Source: Megalobrama amblycephala (Eukaryota > Chordata > Actinopteri > Cypriniformes > Xenocyprididae). From it: a stretch of DNA of 64,000 nt. Of this stretch, positions 50,741-64,000 are shown one piece after another. The notes beneath the pieces are model-generated. The model saw nothing but the letters and a program-made list of their open reading frames with translations. It was not told where the DNA came from and ran no database searches. The stretch covers positions 17,843,046-17,907,045 of the forward strand of contig NC_063045.1 in assembly GCF_018812025.1 (NCBI RefSeq). The letters are read 5' to 3'. The translations under genes were made by a program, and so were the position numbers. Numbering within the stretch: position 1 is the stretch's first letter; each line of letters starts with the position of its first letter.

Positions 50741-50931
50741 TGCCCACTAAAAAGGAAAACCATGTACGAATTCCACCACAGGGCGGCATGATCCCAATCC
50801 AACCCCCCAACTCCAACCCCAAACCGGACGTGTTCGTCAAAGGAGTCGCCCACATCCCAACCATCTCATCCGTCCTATTTCTTCCTCTTTTACCCATAAT
50901 ACAGCTCCTTCTGTGGCCCGATGGTGTCTGA
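50741..50931 (+). CDS. gpc5: gpc5 terminal exon (stalk end and GPI signal)
   Basis: Acceptor tttttcttccaacag, phase 1, residues 512-574, stop TGA at 50929-50931. It encodes a basic start (VPTKKENHVRIPP), a proline-rich stalk (residues 523-540) and a hydrophobic C-terminus from about 550 to 570 with no basic residue after it, as expected for a GPI-attachment signal that is removed in the ER. Small residues around 535-548 are candidate omega sites. Human GPC5 also enters this exon through a Val codon in phase 1 (GEV), which supports the junction. The tail sequence itself is not conserved with mammals, which is normal for glypicans. Confidence 0.9.
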
Positions 50932-53030
50932 CGCACAATAGAAAAGACTGAACGATTCACGCATGCATTTGCACTAGGCCCTTAGAAATCTGCACATTCA
51001 TCTACTGATCTCCTCAGATGCTCAGTAAGTTCTCATGCTCTCATGGCCCCCCTCAGGATGCGGCCATTCAAACACTGGTTATTTGTTTGCTCTGGCCTGT
51101 TTCAAAGGGTTTTATGTAGCTACTAAGTAGTGTAAGGAGACGCAAGTCATCTTTTATAGCGCCACTATTTTGAATGTTCTTAAAAATACGGATTTACGAT
51201 TACACTCGTCTGGTTTGGTACATTTTAGAGTAACATCACATGCTGAATGCATTTACACCTTCCTGCAGGAGTACTGGGAAGGCAGCCCATATATAAATAT
51301 ATATATTTTTTTTCTTTCTTTCTTTCTTTTTTTATGTGTGAGTACTGTATTATTGTATGTGTGGATTATATTACAGAAAGAGCTATTTTAATTCTCCCTT
51401 TATCAGTATATCCGGGTAAAACTCATAAAGTGTATATTTTACACCAAATTCAGGAATTTTTTTCATTAAGAAAATGAAGCCACATATATATATATATTTT
51501 TTTTTTTTTGCATTGTTACATTTTTAAACATATTTGTGACCCTGGACCACAAAACCAGTTATAAGTCGCACGGGTATATTTGTAGCAATAACCAACAATC
51601 ATTATGATATTAAGTAAAGATCATGTTCCATGAAGATATTTTGTAAATATCCTACCATAAATATATCAAAAAATGTATTTTTGTGAGTGGAAATGCATTG
51701 CTAAGGACGATATTCTCAATATTTTGATTTGATTTGCACCCTTAGATTTTCAAATAGTTCCTCTGCCAAATATTGTCCTATCCTAACAAATACATACACC
51801 AATGGTAAGCTTATTTATTCAGTTTTCAGGTGATGTATAAATCTCAATTTCAAAAAATTGACCCTTATGACTGTTTTTGTGGTCTTGGGTCACATTTACG
51901 CCGTAATTCGTATTTCTATAATCTGAAAAAATAATAATAATAAATTGCATTAATTTTATTTTAAGAGGAGAATGACCCAGTTTTTGTAAGATTGACCCAC
52001 CTTCTTGAGAAATTGTAGGGCTTTTTTGTAAAAAGTCAAATTGTACATTTAACATATTTATACTGAAATCTATGTATACAACGTGTGTATATGATAGTCA
52101 GATTGAGCATATAACCATTTAAAACAATGAAAATAGCTTTTGAGTAACTCATAGGATAATGAAACACTTTATGTTTAGAAGAAACTTCCATAACATCGGC
52201 GTTTAAACCTTCTCCTAGATGCAAAATGTTCCTACATAGGCCTATTGTTCGCCATGACATCAGTCTTAAACTTTCAATAATGTCATTTTCCATGTAGCTC
52301 CGACTGCGCCGTGTGTCATTTGTTACTGTAAGTGCTCGCACATAAATCGAACAATAAAATACCATATTTTCAAAGTATACACGTGTCTTTTTTGATCTCT
52401 CTCCCTTTCGCGTTCTCATTCTTGCTCTTTGAAGTTGAAATCGTTTCTATTTTCGCACCTCACCGTCAACATCAAGCTCAGAGCTCGTCTTCATCTTTGT
52501 CTGCGGGTTATATTTTATTTTCCTGTTGCCAAGCCTATCTGATCCTGTTTTGTATCAATTACATAGCCTGTTTTCTGACAGCATATTCTGTAATCTGTAG
52601 CTGAGCGATGTTTGCAATAATCCAGTCACGCCCAGAATGCACAATTGAGTCTTCATGTCTTTTAGCAGACATGCTGTAATTTATGCTGCTTTTTTTAATT
52701 AGCCGTGTCTTATTATTTAGATGCCAATTAAGCTGTCACGAACATTTCCTGGTCTGCAGCCTCAGTGAAACCTTTCATTTTGCCGTTGCCACGTTTTTGT
52801 GCCAGCAAAGTGCATGGCAACTGTCATATAAATGCTGGGAAATTGGCTTTGAAACTGTTTTCGCTTAAGGTGAGTGCTTTATTATTCTCTTATGTCAATG
52901 ACTCACTTTCATTTTTCACCGGCGCGGCTATAAGATCAGATGGGCGTCGCGTTACAAAATGCACTTGTAGTTGTGAAAATAATTCTTCTTCTTTATGCAG
53001 CTGTGTAACCACCATGTAATCGAAATAAAC
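50932..53030. other. gpc5 3' untranslated/downstream region
   Basis: Where the 3' UTR ends is not decidable by eye. AATAAA hexamers occur at 51939-51944, 52353-52358 and 53024-53029. A TTTC/T-rich simple repeat is at 51307-51332. 52610-52870 is unique-looking with homeodomain-type TAATTA/CAATTAAG words. Confidence 0.45.
51534..51897. mobile_element. MITE with GTGACCCTGGACCACAAAAC
   Basis: Left end TGTGACCCTGGACCACAAAA, right end the inverted TTTTTGTGGTCTTGGGTCACA. A very common cyprinid element; the two ends have diverged slightly. No coding capacity. Confidence 0.82.
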
Positions 53031-54903
53031 TCTCTCAACACAAACCCCAAGAATCTGAGTGCTCTTAATTAGACGTGTCTTGGCTGAAAAATAACAGGCT
53101 TTCGCAGCTGACTGTGTTCTCGGTTTCAGCCTGTAACCGATTCACTCTGTTAAATGATCACGTCCATTTAATTTCCCATCTGAAAATCAATTGCCATGCA
53201 GGATACATTCTGTTACAGACAGTAGTCAGGGAAGGCGGCAGGGGGCGTCTACTACCACCTGCAGGTGTCTTTACCCCATCCCTCCTCTTTTATACACAGG
53301 GCTGGACTTGTAATGTTGAGAGATCCGTTCAGAATTCGAACGAACGGATCATTTCAATGAATCGACTCAAATGATTCATCACTTCAAAATATACCTCGAA
53401 AGTTCTGTTTGTTTGTTTTTTGTATGAAACAATTACGCTGTTTATTACTTATGATTTCTGTTTTATTATTATTATTATTATATGTATTTTTTTTAATTTA
53501 GCTTATTAAATTTGATGCCCGGAAATTAGGTGTGCAGCTCACTAGGTTTTTAAAGACACAACATGTGTGTCCAAGGTATTTTCCTAAACCAATTTTCTTT
53601 TATTTTAGCTCAACTTTTTGGCTGACGATTTTCAATGAGGAAGGAACAATTTGACACTCTCACAGAAGAACTGCAGTTGAGTAAATGTGCACTGTTTTTA
53701 CTGTTTTTGCTTAAGTTTGGTTAAACTGTTTTGTTGTTGTTGTTTTAGCATATTAAATTTGATAAAATGCCGTCTAGATATCCAGCTCACTAGATTTTAA
53801 GACGTAATTGTCAAAAGCTTATGTCTCTTATATTTCGTGCACCTTATGGTTTTACTCCCAAACAAATTTCCCCTTATTCATAGAAAGTTAGACAATAATA
53901 TAAGCCAGCTGGAAAACTTCCGGTGAAATGTCACTTGGTGTGTCGGTATCTTCAATGTCCTGAGGGAGCTTTAACAGCATCAATAGTGTAATACTTAGTT
54001 TATAATCAGAGTATAGTCAAGCCTAGCATTAATTTAGCTATTCAAACACAAGACGACATTTAAAAAAGTCCTCAGTCCTCTACAAAATTCAGTTCGACTT
54101 TCGTGTGAAAAAAAGAGTCAACACACTGTAAATTAAAGATTTATTGTGCCCTATAGTTAGATTCATTGAATAAAATGTGAGTTTTCACAAGTGTGCCAAA
54201 ATCATTGAGTTTGTGCTGCACTGACAGTTTCTGTGATTATAAAGGGAGAGCGCGGCGCTGCCTTTGTGTAATTCATTCACAATAAAAGTTATTGTTTTTC
54301 ATGAGATTTTGTGAGTACTTAATACTTCAACCTTGATAAAATGTATTTTTAAACCTAGTCATTTTATAATGTTTAATATTTATTCAAAAGCGAAACTGAG
54401 TGAAAAACTATTACAGGAAATGGATAATATGAGCCAATAAATGCTCCTTTGCCGCCATCTGCTGGTTATAGTGGTAATTACTGTCTGTTTTATTTTTAAA
54501 TAAAAGTGTTCGATTTCCTACATCTTGAAATGTTCGGTTTTACAAATGAGAACAATCTCGGAAGGATGAACAAATAATGTTTTTGGTCATCACATTAAAA
54601 ATAACATTTAAAGTGCTGGAAAAATGTTGCGTGCGCGTGTCTAATTACAGACACTGTGTTCAAATGTTTCCATTAGCTTTGTCTTTATTGCAAGTGGTAA
54701 AATTGGTTTATTGGCAAATTAGGCAAGTATGATAACTGCATTGATATATGAATACAACATTAAAAAGTAAACCTTTGTTGGTTTTGTGTCGATGTACAGC
54801 GAATACAGAATGACAGCTAACAGATCAATGGAAATGACCAAGCTGGCTTATCGAAAACCAAGAAGTAACCGTGCATATTGTCGATTTTGGCTGCCGATTA
54901 TAT
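53031..54903. other. Intergenic region between the two glypicans
   Basis: No gene seen. 53040-53215 is unique-looking with TTAATTAG and CATTTAATTTCC words. 53320-53380 carries AACGAACGGATC/GAATCGACTCAAATGATTCA, a common fish repeat word set also seen at 56200-56290. AT-rich filler otherwise. Confidence 0.5.
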
Positions 54904-56084
<1,181 letters not shown>

Positions 56085-56681
56085 CTAAGTTCACTGGTCT
56101 TAGTTATCCCAGTCTGTGTACACCAGTCACACCATACTGCAAGACCAGCAAACCATCTCGTTTAAGCTGTTTTTCAACAAGAACTGCATTGTTTCTATGA
56201 ATAAGCGAATCGAATCGTCCGAATCATTCAAAGGAGCCGATTCAATAGAACGACTTGTTCGCGAATCGGACATCACTATTGTTCGGCGAGAACGGGACAG
56301 TAGAGAGACAGAAAGCACAGGAGCGCACAGCAGCAGCAGCAGCCCTGCGCGCTTTAACCCGCTATTCCTACAACAGTATTTACTGTTTATACATTAGCAT
56401 CTACTTATAGGGATATTATAAGTTATGCATTATTAATAGACTAGTGCGTAAAGACATGAGCACCAGAAACAGATCCCCACCGGACTGATCAATAACACGC
56501 ATCCTCTTTCATCAGGACCACCGGCTTTAAACCTGGACGTGCATTAAACAAGTGGATTTTATTATATAGGCTATATCCTGCTATTGTAGAAAGAATCGGA
56601 TGCTTTGATTCGCTGTGTGAAGTGTAGAGCATCAGCGTCAGTGGACTTCATCCTCTTCCTCAGTCTCTGGATCCGGACACA
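56085..56681 (+). promoter_or_regulatory. Putative promoter and 5' UTR of the second glypican
   Basis: This stretch is richer in GC and CpG than its surroundings (notably 56200-56380 and 56640-56681). A TATA-like TTATATAGG lies at 56562-56570, about 115 bp before the start codon; a TSS near 56595 would follow, but this is a guess. The AACGACTTGTTCGCGAATCG words at 56245-56270 belong to a common fish repeat. The start codon context is cacaATGG, with A at -3 and G at +4, a good Kozak match. Confidence 0.4.
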
Positions 56682-56838
56682 ATGGATCTGACAGCGGTCG
56701 CGCTGCTCGTGTCGCTCATCTCCGTGTCTCTGTCTGCGGATAACGCGGGCGGTAAAGTGCGGAGCTGCGCGGACGTGCGCCACTTCTACAGCGGCAAAGG
56801 CTTCACGTTAAACGGCGTCCCACAGTCTGAGATATCAG
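56682..56838 (+). CDS. Glypican of the GPC1/2/4/6 class, exon 1 (gpc1- or gpc6-like)
   Basis: 157 bp from ATG to donor gtatga, leaving in phase 1 as glypican first exons do. Residues 1-19 ([19 protein letters not shown]) form a signal peptide with a likely cut before Asp 20. Then comes [20 protein letters not shown] at 27-46 and PQSEISG: the conserved first cysteine (29), the KGF motif and the ...EISG that in GPC1/4/6 leads into EHLRICPQ in exon 2. The following exons are beyond the window. It lies 5.75 kb downstream of the gpc5 stop in the same orientation, which by known GPC5-GPC6 synteny argues for gpc6. By my recollection of the human proteins the visible residues match GPC1 (VPQAEISG) slightly better than GPC6, so no symbol is assigned. 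Confidence 0.88.
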
Positions 56839-56972
56839 GTATGAATTACCGCTGACAGAGGTCATTGTTACAGTTACTACTGTCTCATTTATATTCAACT
56901 CTGTGTTTATATATGTTTATATAGGCTACTTGTTTAGCTTCCCTGAGCTTCCCCTTTCATGAGACTAATGAA

Positions 56973-56990
56973 GTATCTATCTATCAATCA

Positions 56991-57088
<98 letters not shown>
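56973..57088. repeat. (CTAT)n microsatellite in intron 1
   Basis: A nearly pure CTAT run, with an ATCAATCA interruption at its start, about 135 bp after the exon 1 donor of the second glypican. Confidence 0.96.
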
Positions 57089-58560
57089 TCCATTGTCTTC
57101 TGTTAGTATTTGCACCTGACTCGCTCCTCGATGCTTCGCGAGGTGCATGTTCTTATTGTCAAGTTTAGGAAGCACATGAACAGATGGAGGGTCCCAGACA
57201 AAAGCTCTACCCACCAGACAGAACAATAGACAAACCTGTAACTGCTAAAATGGGGATACACTTGGCATAATATTGATCATGAGCGACTCCCCCATTAAAA
57301 ATGACCTTTCGGTTCATTCATCAGTTTTTTACAGACACCTGATGTCTGGATCCCCATGTGGTTTGAAAGAGCATGTGCTGGAGCTCATCTTCAACAGTAT
57401 ATGGTCCCCGTAGGTCATGTTATGATGAACACGGTGATGGCCAGATTTGTAGGTTTTCCCCAGGGTTGCAATCTAGGAGTAAAAACCTCATATGATTGCA
57501 ATATCTGTGGTTTTCTGCAATCTGTGGTATTAATCAGGACTGGTGGTGTTATTAGATACACACAGGGCAGTGTGAACTCGTGGCATTTGACGAGCAAGTC
57601 TCATGATTTTCTTTGTCATTTCCATGTAACAGGCAGTGGCTGAAATCCATGCAGTCAGCAAGTGACTCCGTAGCTGCAGCCAGTCATTTTTAATGTTCCC
57701 ATTAGAGGCCAAAAAATGTTGGCAGGTCGTGAATCTGTCCCATGCATGCTGGGAAGTATGAATTCTGCCATTAATCTTTATGACACAGCCATCTTTTTGA
57801 TAACAGGTCTCACATTATAACGGGTAATATGTCACAAATCAGTCCACATAAACATGCAATTATATCAGTGCATGATGTGCTCCCAGTTTTTTTCCCAGAA
57901 TTCCACTGGGATGCATATGTCTAATTGTGCTGTGTGCCCAAGAAGCTAAAGGAGATAAATGATTGCACATGTGCCACACTCACACACATAAACACTTGTA
58001 AATAAAGCATAAACCAGGAAGGAAACACAATTTGAACAACATTGCCAATATTCATATGTAGCCTACTTTTTCTATAAGACAATGAAAGTATATCCGTACA
58101 ATATATATTCTGCCTCCCAGTTGTATTCCACACACACACACACAAAAACACCTACTATACACACAAACATCAACAGCAACATCACCTCAGAAGCCGCCTT
58201 CAGTAATAAGTGTATTTGAGGCATTATACATTAGCATCCTCAGCAGATTTGAGAGGCTGAGAGAAACAAAGAGTTCCTATTGGCCGAGAGGAAATTCTCA
58301 AGGTCATCGCCTGCGGTCTCAATGACAGAAGGGGGAGTCGAGGAAAATGTAGCATGTGCCGGCCACCCACCACCGTCTCATTTGAGACCATCTTGACACC
58401 ATTAATTCATTGTTCAAACCATTGGAATAAGTTGTTTGTTTAAAAGGATGGTGGCCAGATTGTGTTTGTCTGCTTGAAGTGTTCATGTTTATTTAAATGA
58501 GGTGCATTATAAGTTAGTGGCTAAATATAAATGGGTTGAGATATAACTTAAGTTGTGTTA
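57089..58560. other. Second glypican intron 1, no gene seen
   Basis: Mostly unique-looking, less AT-rich sequence. A short CA-rich tract lies at 58129-58144. Frames of up to 95 residues near 57356-57643 show no domain. 58200-58400 could be conserved non-coding DNA. Confidence 0.5.
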
Positions 58561-58935
58561 TTTTTTAATTTAGACTTTTTTTTCCCATCACAAAACATAA
58601 AAGGAGATATTTATAGCACAATGTATAGCTGCTCTTTTCCATACAATGGAAGTAAATGGGGTCTACAACTCTCAAGCAGGATTTTCTGTGAATAATGTCT
58701 TCGATTTCGGTCTGTTCCTCATGTACAGCTTCAGAAGACTTGGAATATAGCATTTGGATAACTTTCATGATGTTCTTTTGTGCTTTTTGGAGCTTGACAG
58801 CCCCAGTCCCCATCCACTTTCATTGTACAGAAAAGTGCAGCGTGAACATTTTTCAAAACGTCTTCTTTTGTGTTCCACGGAAAAAGAAAGTCATACTGGT
58901 TTTGAATGGCATTAGGATGAGTAAATGATGACTAA
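58561..58935 (-). mobile_element. Family A-like MITE half
   Basis: Ends with GAATGGCATTAGGATGAGTA and AATGATGAC, the right-hand words of family A (GGGTGAGTAAATGATGACA), and contains CTTTTGTGTTCCACGGAAAA. The matching left end is not recognisable. Confidence 0.65.
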
Positions 58936-59160
58936 AATATGTCACATTACAGTCACAAACAGTTTTAATAGTCAGATTTTATTAATTTGCATAAAAGACT
59001 TTAAGTTGTCTAAACAAAATTTGATTTTCAATATAACTTGCATGATTATATTATTTTTTTACAATATTTTGACAACAGACAATGGTTTTCACAGCATATT
59101 AGATGTAATGGTAACAAAATGTTATTTGAATATTGAACTGGCGTTCTGGTTAGTTATACG

Positions 59161-59525
59161 CTGTGTCCGAAATCGCATACTCTATCGTATGCACTACATT
59201 TGGTTTGAAACTTACTTCTCGACCATTAAAAAAGTATGTATGTGGGTAGTATGAATGAAATTTGGATGTACTACATCTGGCATGTTGTCACTGTCATGTG
59301 ACCTACGGAGTCAGTTGCGTCGCTTCACCGCCATTCACAAATCCTCTCCCTTTGCCTCATGGGATTGTACAGTGTCCATTGAATGCGCGCTTCAGAATCT
59401 CGCTGGAAGTAGTAGGTCATCTGGAGACTTTTCGCTACTGTTTTTCGAATGCTATCTTTTCAGACATTCTCTGTTGCCATACTGTTTTTCACATACTATA
59501 TAGTAGCGAACTATTGGACGCAGCG
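59161..59525. mobile_element. Decayed MITE starting CTGTGTCCGAAATCGCATAC
   Basis: The left end CTGTGTCCGAAATCGCATAC is characteristic of a common cyprinid MITE. The interior CTCATGGGATTGTACAGTG and the right part ACATACTATATAGTAGCGAA fit it. The inverted terminal CGGACACAG on the right is missing. Confidence 0.68.
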
Positions 59526-61269
59526 ATAGAGTCGCCATCTCTTTAAACGATTACAATAAGACATTATTTGGATGCCACTTTAACTGGTGTGACAGTGACA
59601 CCCATACTGTGCAGTCTGAGTTGGAGGATTTGAGGTTTCCGCCACGTTTTGTTTTAGCATGTTTTAGAAGGAGCTGATCATAAAGCATTACCTAAAGGTC
59701 AGAGAGGAACCAGAGCTGAATGCTGCTGTCTAGAATTACCGACGCAACTAGTGTGTCTGCCAGTTTTACAAAAACAGAGGGAGCATATTGTTCAACGGAG
59801 GGGACTATGTGACACTTCGAGCCCTGCGGTCACTCTAAACAATGACAATCTCACATTTCCCTCAAGTAGGCCATGAAGATGGGAGTCGGGTGGGTATATG
59901 TGCGATCTTGCGTTTGTTTGTGATTGTAACTTTGTTATTTTAAGAGATTTATTTCCAGGTTTTGAAAGTGAGATCCAAGTATCCGCGGTGTTGGTGAATT
60001 TGTGATGTTTGGACCCTTGTAACCTGTAGCCTGGTTTCAGACCTCAGCTTTGGCTCATATTTGCTGCTCTTCTATAGAGCGAGGCACACACCCATGAGCC
60101 CTATGTGAAATGAAAGAGGCACACACCCATGTTCTCAGCCACACTGCCACATGCACATCCAACCCCCATGTGTAGATCAGGCAGGGGCCTGATTTGGTTA
60201 AGCTTTTCGCATATATTAAACCTGTTCGCACATGCAAATTGAATAAAATAGTTGTTCGGTGGAGAGTGACAATCAAATCCGCTCATTTGAAGTTGTTAAT
60301 TAGTTTTACGCATCTAATTTCTGTTTGCACGACTGTCACGAATTTAAATCCAGTGGTAATTCCTCACAAATTATAGAAGTATTAGGCATGAATTACCAGA
60401 TCAGTTAACATTTTTATATATTATTTTCATAATTATATAAAATTATACATATAAATACATAATACATCATTTGAATCTCACTCATACTGTAAATAAATAA
60501 ATACAATACAAAATACAATACTCATAAATATTAATATAAATATATATTATACATGTCTATGTAAAATACGCTGCATATGACCTAAATTAATACGTTTTAT
60601 TCCATTCAAAATTAATATTTACTGTAATAACTCATGATCAACTTGGCTATATTAGTTTAGATTAAATTAATAAGTACAATGAACTGAATTAAATTTAATA
60701 GTATATTATACATTATGATATTATTTATTTTAAAATGGAATATTATTAATAAACATAATTATTATATTTAATGTTTTTGTATATTAAGGTTTAATATATT
60801 TACAGAATATTCTGTCAAACTGTAAAAAAGAATAGTTGGTTTAAGTTAAAAAAGTAAGTTACCTGGTTGCCTTAAAATTTTGAGTTCATTGAAATTAAAA
60901 ATTGGAGTTAATACAATGAAGCTGATTGGTTTAGTTAACTGAAATTCAAAATATTGTGTTATCTGAACCACAATAAATTAAGTTGATCTGACAAAAGTAA
61001 AAATGTTGTCATAACAAATCATGAAAATAATTTACTATGCATGTAAATTATAAATGAAAAATATGCTTCAGGATTCTGAATGAAAAAGTTTTATTCAATT
61101 CAAAAATAATATTCACTGACTATATTTAAATTATGAAGTATAAACTGATTTTACAATGTATTAATTTCTTATACAGCATTATACATTGTGTTATCAATCA
61201 TATTTGTTCTAAAATTGTAATATTATTAACAATTATTATTAATATATTTAATATTTTTTATATTAACAC

Positions 61270-61326
<57 letters not shown>

Positions 61327-62003
61327 AAAAAAAAAACAAATTTTATTCAATTGAAAAATAGCATTTACTGTAATATGACAGCTTCCACCTGGTTACATTA
61401 GTTTACAGCAACAAAAGTCTTTTTAAAAGTAAGATCATGTAGAAAGAGTTCCATTTCATGTTGTCCGTATACTGCACATTTCACTTTTTACAGTCTGGTT
61501 TTAGTAGTTTCAGCTTGTGCTAATACACACAGTACCAAGACATTTGTGCCGAAAGCTCATGTTTTCGCTGATGAATTGTCGACTCGTGATTACCCGAGCA
61601 TAATTACACCTTCTCCCACACAGCTTCTCTCCCTCTGGCCCGCTGATTGTTCTTTTGATGCGCGGGGGTGTTTCTCCTGCGCGGCTCAGCGGGGATCTGC
61701 AGTGCACCGTGATGCTTGTTAGAGCCGAGATCATGCAGATCTGATCAGGGCTGAAACATGCCACCGCGGTCTCAATCTTCCACCCTCTTGCCCTGCCACT
61801 GATCGCGTATAAAAGCACACCTGTACTCGGAGGTACAAGCAGCACCTGGAACCACTGACAAGCCCTCTTTTGTTCAGGTGTTTGGAACGGCTGTAAAAGT
61901 TGGAGTGGACAAGGACTTTGAAAAGCATTGATTGTGTCCCAAAAAAGTGTGGAGGATAAACATAGACATTTCTTCACATTAAGAATAAATAAGGTTCTAT
62001 GAG
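59526..62003. other. Second glypican intron 1, centre
   Basis: 60380-61380 is extremely AT-rich, with an (AT)n run at 61272-61322. 61550-61930 is by contrast GC-richer and unique-looking, with a 155-residue reverse frame that resembles no protein I know; a non-coding regulatory block is more likely. No other features supported. Confidence 0.5.
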
Positions 62004-62085
62004 TTAAAGGGATAGTTCACCCAAAAATAAAAATTCTCTCATCATTTACTGAGAATATGGGTAACCAAACAGTTACCCATGTAAC
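62004..62085. mobile_element. Minimal family A MITE remnant
   Basis: Begins TTAAAGGGATAGTTCACCC and continues to CATTTACTGAGAATATGGGT, where the usual interior is replaced by a short inverted pair (GGGTAACCAAACAG and CAGTTACCCATG). No right end. Confidence 0.7.
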
Positions 62086-62843
62086 TATTAACAATGTATT
62101 GTAATAAATGTTCTATTTATCAAAACCAATCTCATCAAGTCAGTGTTTTAAGCATTTCTACATTCATTCCAAAATAATAACTAAAGGCAATAATAATTTA
62201 AACATATATTTTATTTGTGTATTGATGTTTTTCTTTTTAATAGTCAACTTAGGCTATTTTGGATCATCAGTCATGCTCCGTAAACACCGTCTGTCACAGA
62301 TTTCACCAAGCTGATTGCAATAAAAACCCCTGCAGTCATCATGCTTTCAGTCCATTGCAAGTTTGATTTTGAAGTGACATAAAGCAGTGATATCTAACTG
62401 GGTGATCTGTTTATTTACTTTTCAATTAATCTTCCCATTGACGCCATCATTTGTTCATTCAAACTGACGCGCGAAACGTGCATGTCAACAAGAGGCGGGA
62501 TTTAGGGCACAAACCAATCATAACCAATTACATCCATTCATAGTGCAATGGAGACATTGCCTCCGCTCACGTGACTTTCCCCCATTCATTCTCAATTACC
62601 CCCCACAAAACCCACTGGGGGGTAATGGTCTAATGGTTTTCTATGGTTTTCTATGAGAGCAAAGAGAGGCATGACTCCTCTGTGTAACTTTACCTGCGGG
62701 TGTCGCTGTTGGGCAGTGTTCCTTAAGAAATACGAGTGACTTGCGCTCTTTTTAATGTCATAATTTGTAATATTTGTGTTGTTTTATATGTAATATGGAT
62801 TATTTTCTCATCCTATTTTTTTTGAGGAGGCACTGCCACGCCC

Positions 62844-62887
<44 letters not shown>

Positions 62888-64000
62888 ATACACACATGCA
62901 CAAAGTTTTATGTTAGATGTGATTAATTGTGATTAATCGATTTGACAGCACTAATTTTGAAATGTGTATGATATGATAAAAACTTCTAAGACTAAAAAGT
63001 TGTAATTATTCTAAACTTTTGACCGCCCATTTACATTTATGTAAAATCCAAAGTAACTTCAATTTCATACAAGGTATATTTTATCAGTTACATTCCCTGA
63101 GATTCAAACACTTAGTCTTAGCATTGTTAGCGTTATGCGCTACTAAATGCCTATAGAAATGCCTCAAAGTGACAGTTGAATTTGCACCAAAATGCCACTT
63201 AATTGTCAATAAATCTACCCCCTTTAAACAACTGATTAGTCTACTCTACATAATATATGTAGCAATCATATACTGAACATGTCATGTAACAGTTAGCATT
63301 GCATTAGACTTATAAACACAGCCATGTTGATGGTGTATGCCGATAACACTCTTGACTTGCATAAATCCTTAAGCATTTCTTACTCTCCACAACTACAGAA
63401 GAAAACCCTGACACATTTGTTAGTTGAAAACAAATTCAGCTCATTGTTTAATCTATGCTTTTTGCACCTCTAGCTAATTAAATACATGAAATGGCTTGTG
63501 ATTAGTCTTCTGTGGCCATCGACAAGTGTTTGTCACCTCGTGCTGAACGCTTGCTAGCATTGTTGTGAATAATTCACAGTAGCGCCCAGCGTTCCTTCAG
63601 CCACTTTGCTCTGCCAGTATTGCACGTTTTTTGCATTAGCCAATTTGCTGTCATGTTATCTCGCTGCCAACATGTTGGTGAAAGGAAAGAGGAGTGATGA
63701 AGACAGAGATGTGATTATTAACTCTGTCAGCTTCTTTGTTTGAGGAACATTATACTGCTTGAGTGGCAGAGACACAGAGTGCTGTGAAATGTGTATTGTC
63801 TCGATTAAACACGATTTACAAGAGTGAGATATAAATATATAAATATATGTATAAATGTAACATGTATCTGCCTATTCTCTGTGACTTTAAAGAAATTTGG
63901 GTCTCATTCACTAAAAATGGCTTGAATAATTTGTATTTAAATGCACACTAGATCTCCCATATTTTTTACCCTATTCGCAACACGTTATAAATGAGCGTGC
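62086..64000. other. Second glypican intron 1, right part
   Basis: No gene seen. (AT)n at about 62848-62890; immediately after it, TTAATCGATTTGACAGCACTA (62934-62954) is the end of a widespread fish element whose other end is not visible. 62470-62660 has ACCCCCCA/TGGGGGGT words forming a short hairpin near 62600-62625. 63480-63800 is unique-looking. Confidence 0.5.

Noticed and set aside
52036..52419. 127-residue reverse frame downstream of gpc5
   Set aside because: No similarity to any known protein and no exon signals; may be chance.
61510..61977. 155-residue reverse frame
   Set aside because: No recognisable domain, no promoter or splice evidence, and it lies in an intron; a chance frame in GC-richer DNA is more likely.

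Overview
The window looks like vertebrate nuclear DNA, most probably from a cyprinid (zebrafish/carp-type) teleost. Genes are split into short exons with GT-AG introns, the background is AT-rich, and non-coding DNA is packed with small non-autonomous DNA transposons. Many of these begin with TTAAAGGGATAGTTCACC or similar ends that are familiar from cyprinid genomes. Nothing prokaryotic, viral or CRISPR-like was seen.

Two protein-coding genes are supported, both glypicans (GPI-anchored heparan-sulfate proteoglycan core proteins) on the + strand. The first is a GPC5-class glypican that enters the window in intron 1. Its exons lie at 3430-3591, 7572-8281, 11647-11828, 11986-12045, 13583-13705, 21982-22102, 34182-34317, a possible 39-bp micro-exon at 42414-42452, and the terminal exon at 50741-50931. 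All splice phases fit, giving one open frame of 574 residues plus stop; exon 1 lies outside the window. The second is a GPC1/2/4/6-class glypican whose first coding exon (signal peptide and first conserved cysteine) is at 56682-56838. Its intron 1 runs past the right edge. The pair matches the tandem GPC5-GPC6 (or GPC3-GPC4) arrangement of vertebrates, although the visible exon 1 reads slightly more like GPC1.

Layout: 1-3429 is intron 1 of gpc5 with two abutting DNA elements. 3592-13582 holds exons 3-6 and many palindromic MITEs, two of which fill most of the intron before exon 6. 13706-34181 is two long introns with a 1.06-kb hAT-like element, a 766-bp palindrome and several MITEs. 34318-50740 holds a four-layer nested transposon complex at 37465-39771, the micro-exon and an inverted pair of ~1-kb elements on either side of it. 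50932-56681 is the intergenic region, with a 1.2-kb TCTA/TCTG array about 0.6 kb before the second gene. 56839-64000 is intron 1 of the second glypican.

No new enzyme system or operon-like system is visible. The most interesting signals concern gene architecture: the glypican pair, a micro-exon with two competing acceptors, a Ser/Thr/Pro-rich linker, large inverted repeats around exons, and the long satellite-like array near a promoter.
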